From an uncultured Cetobacterium sp. (lineage in GTDB: Bacteria; Fusobacteriota; Fusobacteriia; Fusobacteriales; Fusobacteriaceae): DNA of 14,561 nucleotides. Shown in pieces: positions 6,939-14,003 of the stretch (the first letter of the stretch is position 1; each line of letters begins with the position of its first letter). The notes under the pieces were generated by a model. It was given only the letters and a program-made list of their open reading frames with translations, was not told where the DNA came from and did not search any database. The stretch covers positions 1-14,561 of the forward strand of contig CAAFWD010000059.1 of the NCBI GenBank assembly GCA_900766645.1, in the 5' to 3' direction. The position numbers and the translations under genes are program-made.

Positions 6939-7079
6939 TAATGCATAGACAAAAAACAAAACATACGAAGAAAAAGAAGGAAATTATACATTATTTCCGT
7001 ACTACTTTTAGAACGCAATAAAAGCGATTAAAAATTGTACATAATTAAACTATATTTATAAATTTTAGGAGGTATCCAA

Positions 7080-8087
7080 ATGGCAGTTAAAGTAGCGATT
7101 AATGGATTCGGAAGAATTGGAAGATTAGCATTAAGATTAATGATCAACAACCCTGAGTTTGAGGTAGTAGCAATAAATGACTTAACAGACGCAAAAACTC
7201 TTGCACACCTTTTCAAATATGACTCAGCACAAGGTAGATTCAATGGAACTATCGAGGTTATCGAGGGAGGATTCTCTGTAAACGGAAAAGAGATCAAGGT
7301 TTTAGCTGATAGAGATCCTAAAAATTTACCATGGGGAGAGCTTAACGTAGACGTTGTTCTTGAGTGTACTGGATTCTTTACATCTCAAGAGAAAGCTGGA
7401 CTTCACTTAGAAGCTGGAGCTAAAAAAGTAGTTATCTCTGCACCTGCAACAGGAGATCTTAAGACAGTTGTATTCAACGTTAACCACGACATCTTAGATG
7501 GTACAGAAACTGTAATCTCTGGAGCTTCTTGTACTACAAACTGTTTAGCACCTATGGCTAAAGTATTAAATGACAAGTTCGGAATTGTAGAAGGATTAAT
7601 GACTACAATCCACGCATATACAAATGACCAAAACACATTAGATGCACCACACGGAAAGGGAGATTTAAGAAGAGCAAGAGCTGCTGCTGCTAACATCGTT
7701 CCTAACACAACTGGAGCTGCAAAAGCTATCGGATTAGTAATCCCTGCACTAGCTGGAAAATTAGATGGAGCTGCTCAAAGAGTACCAGTAATCACTGGAT
7801 CATTAACTGAGTTAGTTACTGTTTTAGATAAAAACGTAACTGTTGAAGAGATCAACGCTGCTATGGCTGCTGCTGCTAACGAGTCTTTCGGATACACTGA
7901 AGAGCCTCTAGTATCATCAGATATCATCGGAATCGAGTTTGGATCTTTATTCGATGCAACTCAAACAAGAGTTATGACTGTTGGAGACAAGCAATTAGTT
8001 AAAACTGTTTCTTGGTACGACAACGAGATGTCTTATACAGCTCAATTAATCAGAACTTTAAAGCACTTCGTAGAGATCTCTAAGTAA
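7080..8087 (+). CDS. gap: Glyceraldehyde-3-phosphate dehydrogenase, NAD-dependent type
   Basis: Glycolytic enzyme that oxidises and phosphorylates glyceraldehyde 3-phosphate to 1,3-bisphosphoglycerate, reducing NAD+. The 335-residue length is standard. INGFGRIGR (7-15) is the Rossmann nucleotide loop, and Asp34 in the AIND stretch fits NAD rather than NADP preference. SGASCTTNCLAP (148-158) carries catalytic Cys151, with the His178 partner in TTIHAYT. WYDNEMSY (312-319) is the C-terminal signature. AGGAGG (7067-7072) lies 7 nt from ATG. Codons are skewed to AAC, TTC and ATC, a sign of high expression, and alanine runs are rich in GCT. It is driven by the promoter at 6910-6938 and followed by a terminator before pgk, so the two genes can be expressed at different levels. 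Confidence 0.98.
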   Translation: MAVKVAINGFGRIGRLALRLMINNPEFEVVAINDLTDAKTLAHLFKYDSAQGRFNGTIEVIEGGFSVNGKEIKVLADRDPKNLPWGELNVDVVLECTGFFTSQEKAGLHLEAGAKKVVISAPATGDLKTVVFNVNHDILDGTETVISGASCTTNCLAPMAKVLNDKFGIVEGLMTTIHAYTNDQNTLDAPHGKGDLRRARAAAANIVPNTTGAAKAIGLVIPALAGKLDGAAQRVPVITGSLTELVTVLDKNVTVEEINAAMAAAANESFGYTEEPLVSSDIIGIEFGSLFDATQTRVMTVGDKQLVKTVSWYDNEMSYTAQLIRTLKHFVEISK

Positions 8088-8120
8088 TTAGAATTTTCTA
8101 GAAGAAAACAGAATAAATCG

Positions 8121-8152
8121 AATAGCGGAACTTAAGGTTCCGCTATTTTTTT
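8121..8152 (+). terminator. Terminator/attenuator between gap and pgk
   Basis: An 11-bp stem (8121-8131 with 8137-8147, core AGCGGAAC/GTTCCGCT) with a TTAAG loop is followed by TTTTTTT up to 8152. It begins 33 nt after the gap stop and ends 27 nt before the pgk start. No convincing promoter was found between it and pgk, so partial readthrough is likely. Confidence 0.88.
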
Positions 8153-8179
8153 AAAGATAATCTTATTGGAGGGTTAAAA

Positions 8180-9379
8180 ATGGCAAAGAAAATAGTTACA
8201 GATTTACAAGTATCTGGTAAAAAAGTATTAATGAGAGTGGACTTCAACGTTCCTATGAAAGATGGAAAAATAACTGACGAAAATAGAATCGTTGCTGCTC
8301 TACCTACAATAAAATATGTTTTAGAAAATGGAGGAAGAGTTATCGCTTTCTCTCATTTAGGAAAAGTTAAAGAAGAAGCAGATTTAGAAAAGAGAAATAT
8401 CGCTCCAGTTGCTGCTAGACTTTCTGAGTTATTAGGACAGGAAGTTACTTTTGTTAACGCTACAAGAGGAGAGGAGTTAGAGAAAGCTGTTGCTAACTTA
8501 AAAGATGGAGAGATCATGATGTTCCAAAATACTAGATTCGAAGATCTAGATGGAAAGAAAGAATCTAAGAATGATCCTGAATTAGGAAAATACTGGGCTT
8601 CTTTAGGAGATCTTTTTGTTAACGATGCATTTGGAACTGCTCACAGAGCTCACGCTTCAAACGTTGGTATCGCTGCTAACATCGGAGAAGGAAATACTGC
8701 TGCTGGATTCTTAATGGAAAAAGAGATCAAATTTATCGGTGGAGCTGTTGATGCACCTGAGAGACCATTAGTTGCTATCTTAGGAGGAGCTAAAGTTTCT
8801 GATAAGATTGGAGTTATTGAAAATCTTTTAGTTAAAGCTGATAAAATTCTTATTGGTGGAGCTATGATGTTCACATTCTTTAAAGCTTTAGGAAAAAATA
8901 CTGGAAAATCTCTAGTTGAAGAGGATAAAGTAGAATTAGCAAAATCATTATTAGAAAAAGCTAATGGTAAAATAGTTTTACCTATCGATACTGTAATCTG
9001 TAAGGAGTTTTCTAACGATGCACCTCACTCAGTTGTATCTGTAGATGCTATTCCTGCTGATGAGATGGGATTAGACGTTGGTCCAGCTACAGTTAAACTA
9101 TTTGCTGATCAATTAGTTGGAGCTAAAACTGTTGTATGGAATGGACCTATGGGTGTATTCGAGATGTCTAACTACGCTAAAGGAACTATTGGTGTTTGTG
9201 AAGCTATCGCTAACTTAGAAAATGCTACTACAATCATTGGTGGAGGAGATTCTGCTGCTGCTGCAATCTCTTTAGGATTTGCTGACAAATTCTCTCACAT
9301 CTCTACTGGTGGAGGAGCTTCTCTTGAGTATTTAGAAGGGAAAAAGCTTCCAGGTGTTGAATCAATATCTAATAAATAA
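8180..9379 (+). CDS. pgk: Phosphoglycerate kinase
   Basis: Transfers phosphate from 1,3-bisphosphoglycerate to ADP, directly after the gap step. The 399-residue length is typical. RVDFNVP (19-25) and SHLGK (58-62; many homologues have SHLGR) bind the substrate with Arg119 (QNTRFED) and the HRAH stretch (155-158). GGAKVSDKIGVIENLL (202-217) and VWNGPMGVFE (319-328) line the nucleotide-binding domain, and GGGDSAAA (354-361) closes the phosphate site. GGAGGG (8168-8173) lies 6 nt before ATG. The gene follows gap by 92 nt with a hairpin terminator in the gap, and is closed by another strong terminator. Transcription probably depends on readthrough from gap. Nothing in the sequence looks damaged. 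Confidence 0.98.
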   Translation: MAKKIVTDLQVSGKKVLMRVDFNVPMKDGKITDENRIVAALPTIKYVLENGGRVIAFSHLGKVKEEADLEKRNIAPVAARLSELLGQEVTFVNATRGEELEKAVANLKDGEIMMFQNTRFEDLDGKKESKNDPELGKYWASLGDLFVNDAFGTAHRAHASNVGIAANIGEGNTAAGFLMEKEIKFIGGAVDAPERPLVAILGGAKVSDKIGVIENLLVKADKILIGGAMMFTFFKALGKNTGKSLVEEDKVELAKSLLEKANGKIVLPIDTVICKEFSNDAPHSVVSVDAIPADEMGLDVGPATVKLFADQLVGAKTVVWNGPMGVFEMSNYAKGTIGVCEAIANLENATTIIGGGDSAAAAISLGFADKFSHISTGGGASLEYLEGKKLPGVESISNK

Positions 9380-9393
9380 AATATTTTATATAG

Positions 9394-9427
9394 AAAAAGA
9401 GGTAGCTTAAAGCTACCTCTTTTTTTT
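9394..9427 (+). terminator. Rho-independent terminator of pgk
   Basis: The stem AGAGGTAGCT (9398-9407) with AGCTACCTCT (9411-9420), closed by a TAA loop and extended by A/T pairs, is followed by a run of T to 9427. It begins 15 nt after the pgk stop codon. Confidence 0.92.
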
Positions 9428-9444
9428 GACCTCTTAATTCTGTT

Positions 9445-9480
9445 AAATAAAAAGAACTCCAGGGGGGGGTTGGAGTTCTT
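9445..9480 (-). terminator. Terminator downstream of the manA/regulator operon and of the candidate small RNA
   Basis: A perfect 10-bp stem (9471-9480 with 9452-9461) with a nine-base loop containing eight C is followed on the minus strand by TTTTTATTT (9453-9445). No U-tract follows the hairpin on the plus strand, which favours the minus orientation. Confidence 0.75.
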
Positions 9481-9559
9481 CTACAACTTATATTTCTCTC
9501 AAATATATATTTAGGGGGAATATATTAGAGAAAAGGATTTGTCATAGATAGAATAACAT
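9445..9559 (-). ncRNA. Candidate small RNA (or 3' UTR element) with two C-rich loop hairpins
   Basis: Read on the minus strand, two hairpins follow one another. The first pairs 9527-9533 with 9493-9499 and 9520-9526 with 9502-9508 (7+7 bp with a 2-nt bulge) and exposes CCCCC in an 11-nt loop. The second pairs 9471-9480 with 9452-9461 (10 bp, TGGAGTTCTT arm) and exposes eight C in a 9-nt loop, followed by TTTTTATTT, so it also works as a terminator. A possible promoter lies at 9566-9594, giving about 115 nt. Exposed C runs resemble Gram-positive small RNAs that pair with Shine-Dalgarno sequences. It could instead be the 3' end of the regulator mRNA ending at 9618. No known RNA family is recognised. 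Confidence 0.45.
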
Positions 9560-9565
9560 TTTCAA

Positions 9566-9594
9566 TATATATTGTATATATGTTTTTTTTGTAA
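9566..9594 (-). promoter_or_regulatory. Weak promoter candidate for the small RNA
   Basis: On the minus strand TTACAA (9589-9594), a 17-nt spacer and TATATA (9566-9571) lie between the regulator stop codon and the hairpins. The region is almost pure A/T, so chance matches are expected. The predicted start is near 9559. Confidence 0.3.
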
Positions 9595-9617
9595 TTCTTA
9601 ATTTTGAAAAAAATATA

Positions 9618-11033
9618 TTAGTGTTCGGAAATTAACGGCATTCTTTCATTTAGGACATAATCACATATTGCATCCTCTAACTCACTTATACTGAAATGGT
9701 CCACCCTTTTAAATGTTCGAGTTGTTAGTATTTCTGTATCAGAAATTATGATATCATACCCCTCTAGCTGATCACTGCCCATAAACTTCATGTATAAAAA
9801 AGATTCAATATTAACTATTATATTTGGATGACATAACCTAAAACATTTTAATATTTTTTTCACGTATTCTATACTGTAATCTTTTACTAAAATTAAAATA
9901 TTAAGATTTTCTATCAATCTTTCCTCTATGAAAAATTCAACTATACACTCTGCTAATCCAACTATATCAGAGTATAACATCTCTATCTCTAACTCTCTTA
10001 ATATTTTTTTCAATTCCTCTACTATACATATTAAAGGCAGTGTTTTAGGCTCTTTTTTTACTGATAAAACACCATATCTTCTCTTTACTATTCCTCTAAT
10101 AAAGTATATTCTCATATTCTCTTTAAGTTTATAATCAACATCTTCGTTCAGTGAGAACCTGTCTGAAAGTATTCTATAAAACTTTTCAAATGATACTGTA
10201 GAGCTCTCATCTAACGTTGTAAAGTTACTTACGTTATACATGACTGTTGTGAAAAAAGTCCTCATATTGTCAGTTATCTCATCATTTGTCACATACTCAT
10301 CTATAATTTTTCTTATTTCTATTAATTTGTTTTTAGGCATTTCATAAGCCAAACTTTCATAAGAGACATTATCTCCTTTAATTTGTTCTATTATCAACAT
10401 AGCATAGATAGAATAGAATGAAAACACTGATGCTTGGCAACCTAATCTGTTCATTATTTTTTTATAAAGACCTATGTATTTGCTTCCGTCTATTACATCT
10501 ATCTCCTCTAAAAGCTCTCTTCTCTGCCTAGATAGAAACTCCTCATCTAAAAAGAGTTTCATAATAAGTTCACATAGAACTCCTCTTAGATTATCACTAT
10601 CATTTTCTAAAAGAAATATCCCTTTAGCATTTCTCGATTCCACAAATATATCTTTAGATTCTAAGTACTCTTTGACTATTTTCCAATCTTTAATAGCTGT
10701 TGTTCTCGACACACCTATTTTCTGTCTCTCTTTTTCTAGATTAATAAAACCATTTAATAAAAATCTTATGCATAATATGTCCTGTCTTTCTTTTGAACTT
10801 AAAATATCCAACTGTGCGAAAAACTCCTTAATCTCTCCCTTAGAATATTCTAAACTGTATATATTATGTTGTCTCTTTATTTGGTTTAATCCTCTTTCCT
10901 TCAAGTATTCATTTAATATATGAATATTTCTATCTATAGAGTTTTGATCTAACTGTATATACTTAGATATTTCATCTACTCTAATATCTCCTTGAAGTAT
11001 TATTTTTAGTAGGGTAATTATTGTATTCGACAT
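9618..11033 (-). CDS. BglG/Mga-like multi-domain transcriptional regulator with PRD-like and EIIB-like regions
   Basis: 471 residues from ATG at 11033; an in-frame TTG at 11036 is only 3 nt from the SD AGGAGG (11040-11045), against 6 nt for the ATG. Residues about 1-60 look like a first helix-turn-helix and about 80-140 like an Mga-type second one (KIGVSRTTAIKDW at 105-117). Residues about 150-370 are helical and PRD-like, and about 375-440 resemble the EIIB fold used by PTS-linked regulators. However, the PRD-like part contains no histidine at all, and the usual cysteine after the first EIIB strand is absent (LILVKDYS). Phospho-control by HPr or EII is therefore doubtful. It lies 22 nt after manA, likely co-transcribed, so a sugar-related role is inferred. 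Targets are unknown. Confidence 0.75.
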   Translation of the reverse strand: MSNTIITLLKIILQGDIRVDEISKYIQLDQNSIDRNIHILNEYLKERGLNQIKRQHNIYSLEYSKGEIKEFFAQLDILSSKERQDILCIRFLLNGFINLEKERQKIGVSRTTAIKDWKIVKEYLESKDIFVESRNAKGIFLLENDSDNLRGVLCELIMKLFLDEEFLSRQRRELLEEIDVIDGSKYIGLYKKIMNRLGCQASVFSFYSIYAMLIIEQIKGDNVSYESLAYEMPKNKLIEIRKIIDEYVTNDEITDNMRTFFTTVMYNVSNFTTLDESSTVSFEKFYRILSDRFSLNEDVDYKLKENMRIYFIRGIVKRRYGVLSVKKEPKTLPLICIVEELKKILRELEIEMLYSDIVGLAECIVEFFIEERLIENLNILILVKDYSIEYVKKILKCFRLCHPNIIVNIESFLYMKFMGSDQLEGYDIIISDTEILTTRTFKRVDHFSISELEDAICDYVLNERMPLISEH

Positions 11034-11039
11034 CAAACC

Positions 11040-11045
11040 CCTCCT
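11040..11045 (-). promoter_or_regulatory. Ribosome binding site choosing ATG 11033 for the regulator
   Basis: AGGAGG on the minus strand (within AAAAGGAGGGG) stands 6 nt before ATG at 11033 and only 3 nt before TTG at 11036, so the ATG is the likely start. Confidence 0.75.
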
Positions 11046-11055
11046 TTTGCTATTT

Positions 11056-12024
11056 TTAGATATAGCTCTTTAAAATTAACACATCTCCTGCAATTGTTAC
11101 ATCCATATTAGCTGGTACAAAATATGTGTCACCTTTTTTTAGAGCGTACTCCTTACTCTCACACATGGCCTTCCCCTCACCATCTAAAATTGAATATATT
11201 CTAAAATTCTTATAACTTCCATCCTCATATGTTCCATCTATTTTAAGTTTATCTATTGAGAAATACTCTCCCTTAATCATCTCTTCAAAAGTAACTGATT
11301 TTAAGACTTTTTTCTCTCTTGTGGAATCTTTTGAGATTTCAACTGGCTTTTCAAACTCTATTACATCCATAGCTTTATCTAGATGCAACTCTCTTTTTAC
11401 ACCATCCACCTCTCTATCAAAATCATAAATTCTATATGTTGTATCTGAGTTTTGTTGAACCTCACATATTAAGATAGATCCTTCTAGGGTCCCGTGAACA
11501 ACTCCTGGGGCAACATCTATGAAATCTCCCTTTTCAACTTTCACCTCATTAAATAGATCTGTAAAATCTTGATTTTCCACTTTTTTCTTAAATATTTCAG
11601 CAGTTACTCCCTCTTTTAATCCTAAAATAAGTTTAGCATCATCACTAGCTTCCATCACATACCACACTTCACTTTTTCCAAACTCTTTTTCAACCTCTAG
11701 TGCATATGTATCATCTGGATGAACCTGAACTGATAATTTATCATTTATATCTAAATACTTTATAAGAAGAGGAAATTTCTCTCCATATTTTTCTATAATC
11801 TCATTACCAACTAATATCTCTTTATAGTTTTCAAATAGTTCTTGTAAACTTTTTCCTGCAAACTCTCCCTCTTCTACATAAGACATTCCTGCTGGATGGC
11901 AACTTACCTCCCAAGATTCACCGTACATTTTATCATCTGGCACATTGAAGCTTAAGTCCTTTTCAAAAGCTCTTCCTCCCCAAACTTTTTCCACTAAGTG
12001 CTTTTTAAATTTTAGTAATTCCAT
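11056..12024 (-). CDS. manA: Class I mannose-6-phosphate isomerase
   Basis: Interconverts mannose 6-phosphate and fructose 6-phosphate, bringing mannose into glycolysis or supplying GDP-mannose synthesis. The 322-residue size is that of the short bacterial (Bacillus ManA-like) type. Zinc ligands of the cupin site are all visible: Gln100 and His102 in SVQVHPDD, Glu119 in KSEVWYV and His177 in PGVVHGTLEG. QNSDTTYRIYDFDR (191-204) carries the conserved active-site arginine (Arg198). The C-terminal cupin strand region ends with the FVPANMDVTI stretch. GGAGGG (12028-12033) lies 3-4 nt before ATG. The gene heads a two-gene unit with the regulator. It is separated from the upstream phosphodiesterase gene by that gene's terminator and has a moderate promoter of its own. 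Confidence 0.95.
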   Translation of the reverse strand: MELLKFKKHLVEKVWGGRAFEKDLSFNVPDDKMYGESWEVSCHPAGMSYVEEGEFAGKSLQELFENYKEILVGNEIIEKYGEKFPLLIKYLDINDKLSVQVHPDDTYALEVEKEFGKSEVWYVMEASDDAKLILGLKEGVTAEIFKKKVENQDFTDLFNEVKVEKGDFIDVAPGVVHGTLEGSILICEVQQNSDTTYRIYDFDREVDGVKRELHLDKAMDVIEFEKPVEISKDSTREKKVLKSVTFEEMIKGEYFSIDKLKIDGTYEDGSYKNFRIYSILDGEGKAMCESKEYALKKGDTYFVPANMDVTIAGDVLILKSYI

Positions 12025-12053
12025 ATTCCCTCCAAAAATAAAACTTATTTTCT

Positions 12054-12082
12054 ATTTTAACGTTAATTTGTAAAAAAGTAAA
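12054..12082 (-). promoter_or_regulatory. Promoter candidate for manA and the regulator gene
   Basis: On the minus strand TTTACT (12077-12082), a 17-nt spacer and TAAAAT (12054-12059) lie just after the upstream terminator. The predicted start is about 22 nt before the manA ATG. Each box differs from consensus, so this is moderate support. Confidence 0.45.
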
Positions 12083-12084
12083 CT

Positions 12085-12120
12085 AAAAAAGGGATTCTAA
12101 AAAACTCATTTTAGAACCCC
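12085..12120 (-). terminator. Terminator of the cyclic-nucleotide phosphodiesterase gene
   Basis: A 12-bp stem including one G-U pair (12109-12120 with 12091-12102, arms GGGGTTCTAAAA and TTTTAGAATCCC on the minus strand) with a 6-nt loop is followed by TTTTTT (12090-12085). It begins 18 nt after the stop at 12138. Confidence 0.88.
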
Positions 12121-12137
12121 CTTTTCATCATTTTTTT

Positions 12138-14003
12138 CTATAGGTTGTTAATATTTATAGATTTAACGTTTAGTGTTCTTCCATCTTCAGACATAGGAAT
12201 TACAATTTCACCAGATTTTATCTTCTCTATTACAGCCTCTTTTCCAGAAACATTTTGATCAAATCCAATTATCTCCCAGTTATTATCAACTGTAGGTGTT
12301 AACTCTCCTTTTAATTCCTCTTGAACGTATCTTACAATAAGATCTCTAACTCTTCCACCATCTTGTAACTCTTCATAAGAATCATAGTACTTATCCTCAT
12401 TCTTTATTAATCCTAAGTTTAGTAATGATCCGAATCTATAGTTATTAACAGCTACTTTATAAGTTTTATTAGGGTCAAGTGCTTCACCATTTACTGTTAC
12501 ATCTACAACTCTCTCTCCAGCTGGTTTTGATATATCCACTTTATAATCTACTCCCTCAAACATGTCATAGTTGTATCCTCTAACCTCAGGATTAAATGAT
12601 ATAGTTATATCTCCAGGTTGTGTTTGGTTATAGTAGTTCATTGACCACTCCATATATTTTAATAGGTTTTCTCCAGTCATATTTACACCCATTAAAGTAT
12701 TTGTATATTTATAGATAAATGCTACGTCTTTCTTTTTGAAATCTCCTGCATCTAAGTTTGAATCAAAATTAAATACTGCTGCTGAAGATATATCAGACTT
12801 AGCATAGTGCTTTTGAACATTGTTAATAAGTTCAACTATAGCATTATCTTGTAACTGTGATGTTGGCATAGTTGTTACACTGTCTTCTCCAGTTATATAA
12901 TCTGTGTTTGCAATAAACTTTTGATTTACTTTTCCTACAACTTGATTTGCATCTTCGATTGACTTCTCATGAACATCTTTAAACTGCTCTAATAGCCCTT
13001 TATCAGCTTCAACGTCTTTAGTCTCAAGGTTCTTAGCTACAACCTCTGCAACTTCCCATTTTCCATCTTTCTTTACAACTTTAATATCTCCAGTTGATAC
13101 TCCCCATCCATATGCTCCTGGCTCTAATACTGTAGTTCCATTTACATCAGTAACATATCTTGCATGCTCGTGACCTGCAAAGATAAGATCAAACTGTGGG
13201 TACATCTCTGCTAGATCAAATACTCCAGTTGCTCCGTACTCATCTTTTCTTCCTAAGTGGAATGCTCCAACTAATACATCATATTTTCCATTTAACTCAT
13301 TTAATGTTTCCTCAACTGCTGTTTTTGGATCTTCAAATGTTAATCCTTTGAAGTGCTCAGGTGCAGAAGCTTCCCACATAGGAACATGAGGTGGTATTCC
13401 TCCTACTAATGCTACTTTTACCCCTTGAATATCAAATATTTGATAAGGTAATACGAACTTTGACCCATCCTTTTCATTCTCAATATTTACAGAGATTACT
13501 GATCCTTCAAAGTTTTTAATATTTCTTAATAAAAACTCCTTCTCAAAGTTAAACTCATGGTTTCCTAAAATCCATGCATCGTAATCCATTGTATTCATAG
13601 CCTCAACCATTGGGTGAGTCTCTAAGTTATTAAATAGTTCAGCACTGTTATCTTGAACAGTATCTCCTACGTCCATTAAAATAAGGTTTGGATTTTTCTC
13701 TCTTAAACTTTTTACAATTGTATAAGTTTTAGCATAACCTGCATCCTTATCCTCTGAATCTATTCCATACTCATATGGATATATTCTTCCGTGAACATCT
13801 GATGTTGCAGCAAAAGTTAGTACTACTTCATCTGCTCCAGCCTCTCCCTTTTTAATAACTTTCTGTTCAAGGTTTAGCCCCTCCTCTTTGAACTCTTTTA
13901 CCTCAACATTTGTAGCTGTTTCTGGTGCTTTATCTTTCTCTCCGCATCCAACTAGTGCTAAGGATAAAATTGCTCCTAAAACAAAAAACTTTGAACTTTT
14001 CAC
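12138..14003 (-). CDS. CpdB-type 2',3'-cyclic-nucleotide phosphodiesterase / nucleotidase lipoprotein
   Basis: The 621-residue product starts at GTG, with GGAGG placed about 6 nt upstream. Its lipoprotein signal ends LVGC (Cys20). The calcineurin-like domain holds Asp69/His71 (TSDVHGR), Asp114 (DVGD), Asn148/His149 (GNHEF), His249 (AFHLG) and His278/His280 (GHEH). The C-terminal domain resembles CpdB/YfkN rather than UshA: QDNAIVELI (385-393), YKYTNTLMGVNMTGENL (431-447), a GYNYDMFEGVDYKVD stretch (476-490) and NNYR (520-523). The NGGGIR motif of the UshA-like paralogue at 2089-3642 is missing. It should hydrolyse extracellular 2',3'-cyclic nucleotides and 3'-nucleotides from RNA decay. GTG overlaps the stop of the upstream YibE/F gene by one base, so translation is probably coupled. 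Substrate choice is inferred from family resemblance. Confidence 0.88.
   Translation of the reverse strand: MKSSKFFVLGAILSLALVGCGEKDKAPETATNVEVKEFKEEGLNLEQKVIKKGEAGADEVVLTFAATSDVHGRIYPYEYGIDSEDKDAGYAKTYTIVKSLREKNPNLILMDVGDTVQDNSAELFNNLETHPMVEAMNTMDYDAWILGNHEFNFEKEFLLRNIKNFEGSVISVNIENEKDGSKFVLPYQIFDIQGVKVALVGGIPPHVPMWEASAPEHFKGLTFEDPKTAVEETLNELNGKYDVLVGAFHLGRKDEYGATGVFDLAEMYPQFDLIFAGHEHARYVTDVNGTTVLEPGAYGWGVSTGDIKVVKKDGKWEVAEVVAKNLETKDVEADKGLLEQFKDVHEKSIEDANQVVGKVNQKFIANTDYITGEDSVTTMPTSQLQDNAIVELINNVQKHYAKSDISSAAVFNFDSNLDAGDFKKKDVAFIYKYTNTLMGVNMTGENLLKYMEWSMNYYNQTQPGDITISFNPEVRGYNYDMFEGVDYKVDISKPAGERVVDVTVNGEALDPNKTYKVAVNNYRFGSLLNLGLIKNEDKYYDSYEELQDGGRVRDLIVRYVQEELKGELTPTVDNNWEIIGFDQNVSGKEAVIEKIKSGEIVIPMSEDGRTLNVKSININNL

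Noticed and set aside
7035..7060. Second gap promoter (TTGTAC with a downstream TATAAA-like box)
   Set aside because: The start would fall on or inside the gap ribosome binding site, so it could not give a normal mRNA.
7028..7708. Open frames antisense to gap
   Set aside because: They are mirror frames of a highly expressed, codon-biased gene with no start signals of their own.
8156..8161. -10-like GATAAT just upstream of pgk
   Set aside because: No -35 at the right distance, and the start would overlap the pgk SD.
8650..8874. Open frame antisense to pgk
   Set aside because: It is a shadow of the pgk coding frame without a ribosome binding site.
9564..9575. Palindrome CAATATATATTG followed by T8 as a plus-strand terminator
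   Set aside because: Only A/T pairs in the stem core, and plus-strand transcription already ends at the strong pgk terminator at 9394-9427.
9928..10923. Two plus-strand frames inside the regulator gene
   Set aside because: They are serine- and isoleucine-rich antisense shadows of the minus-strand coding sequence.
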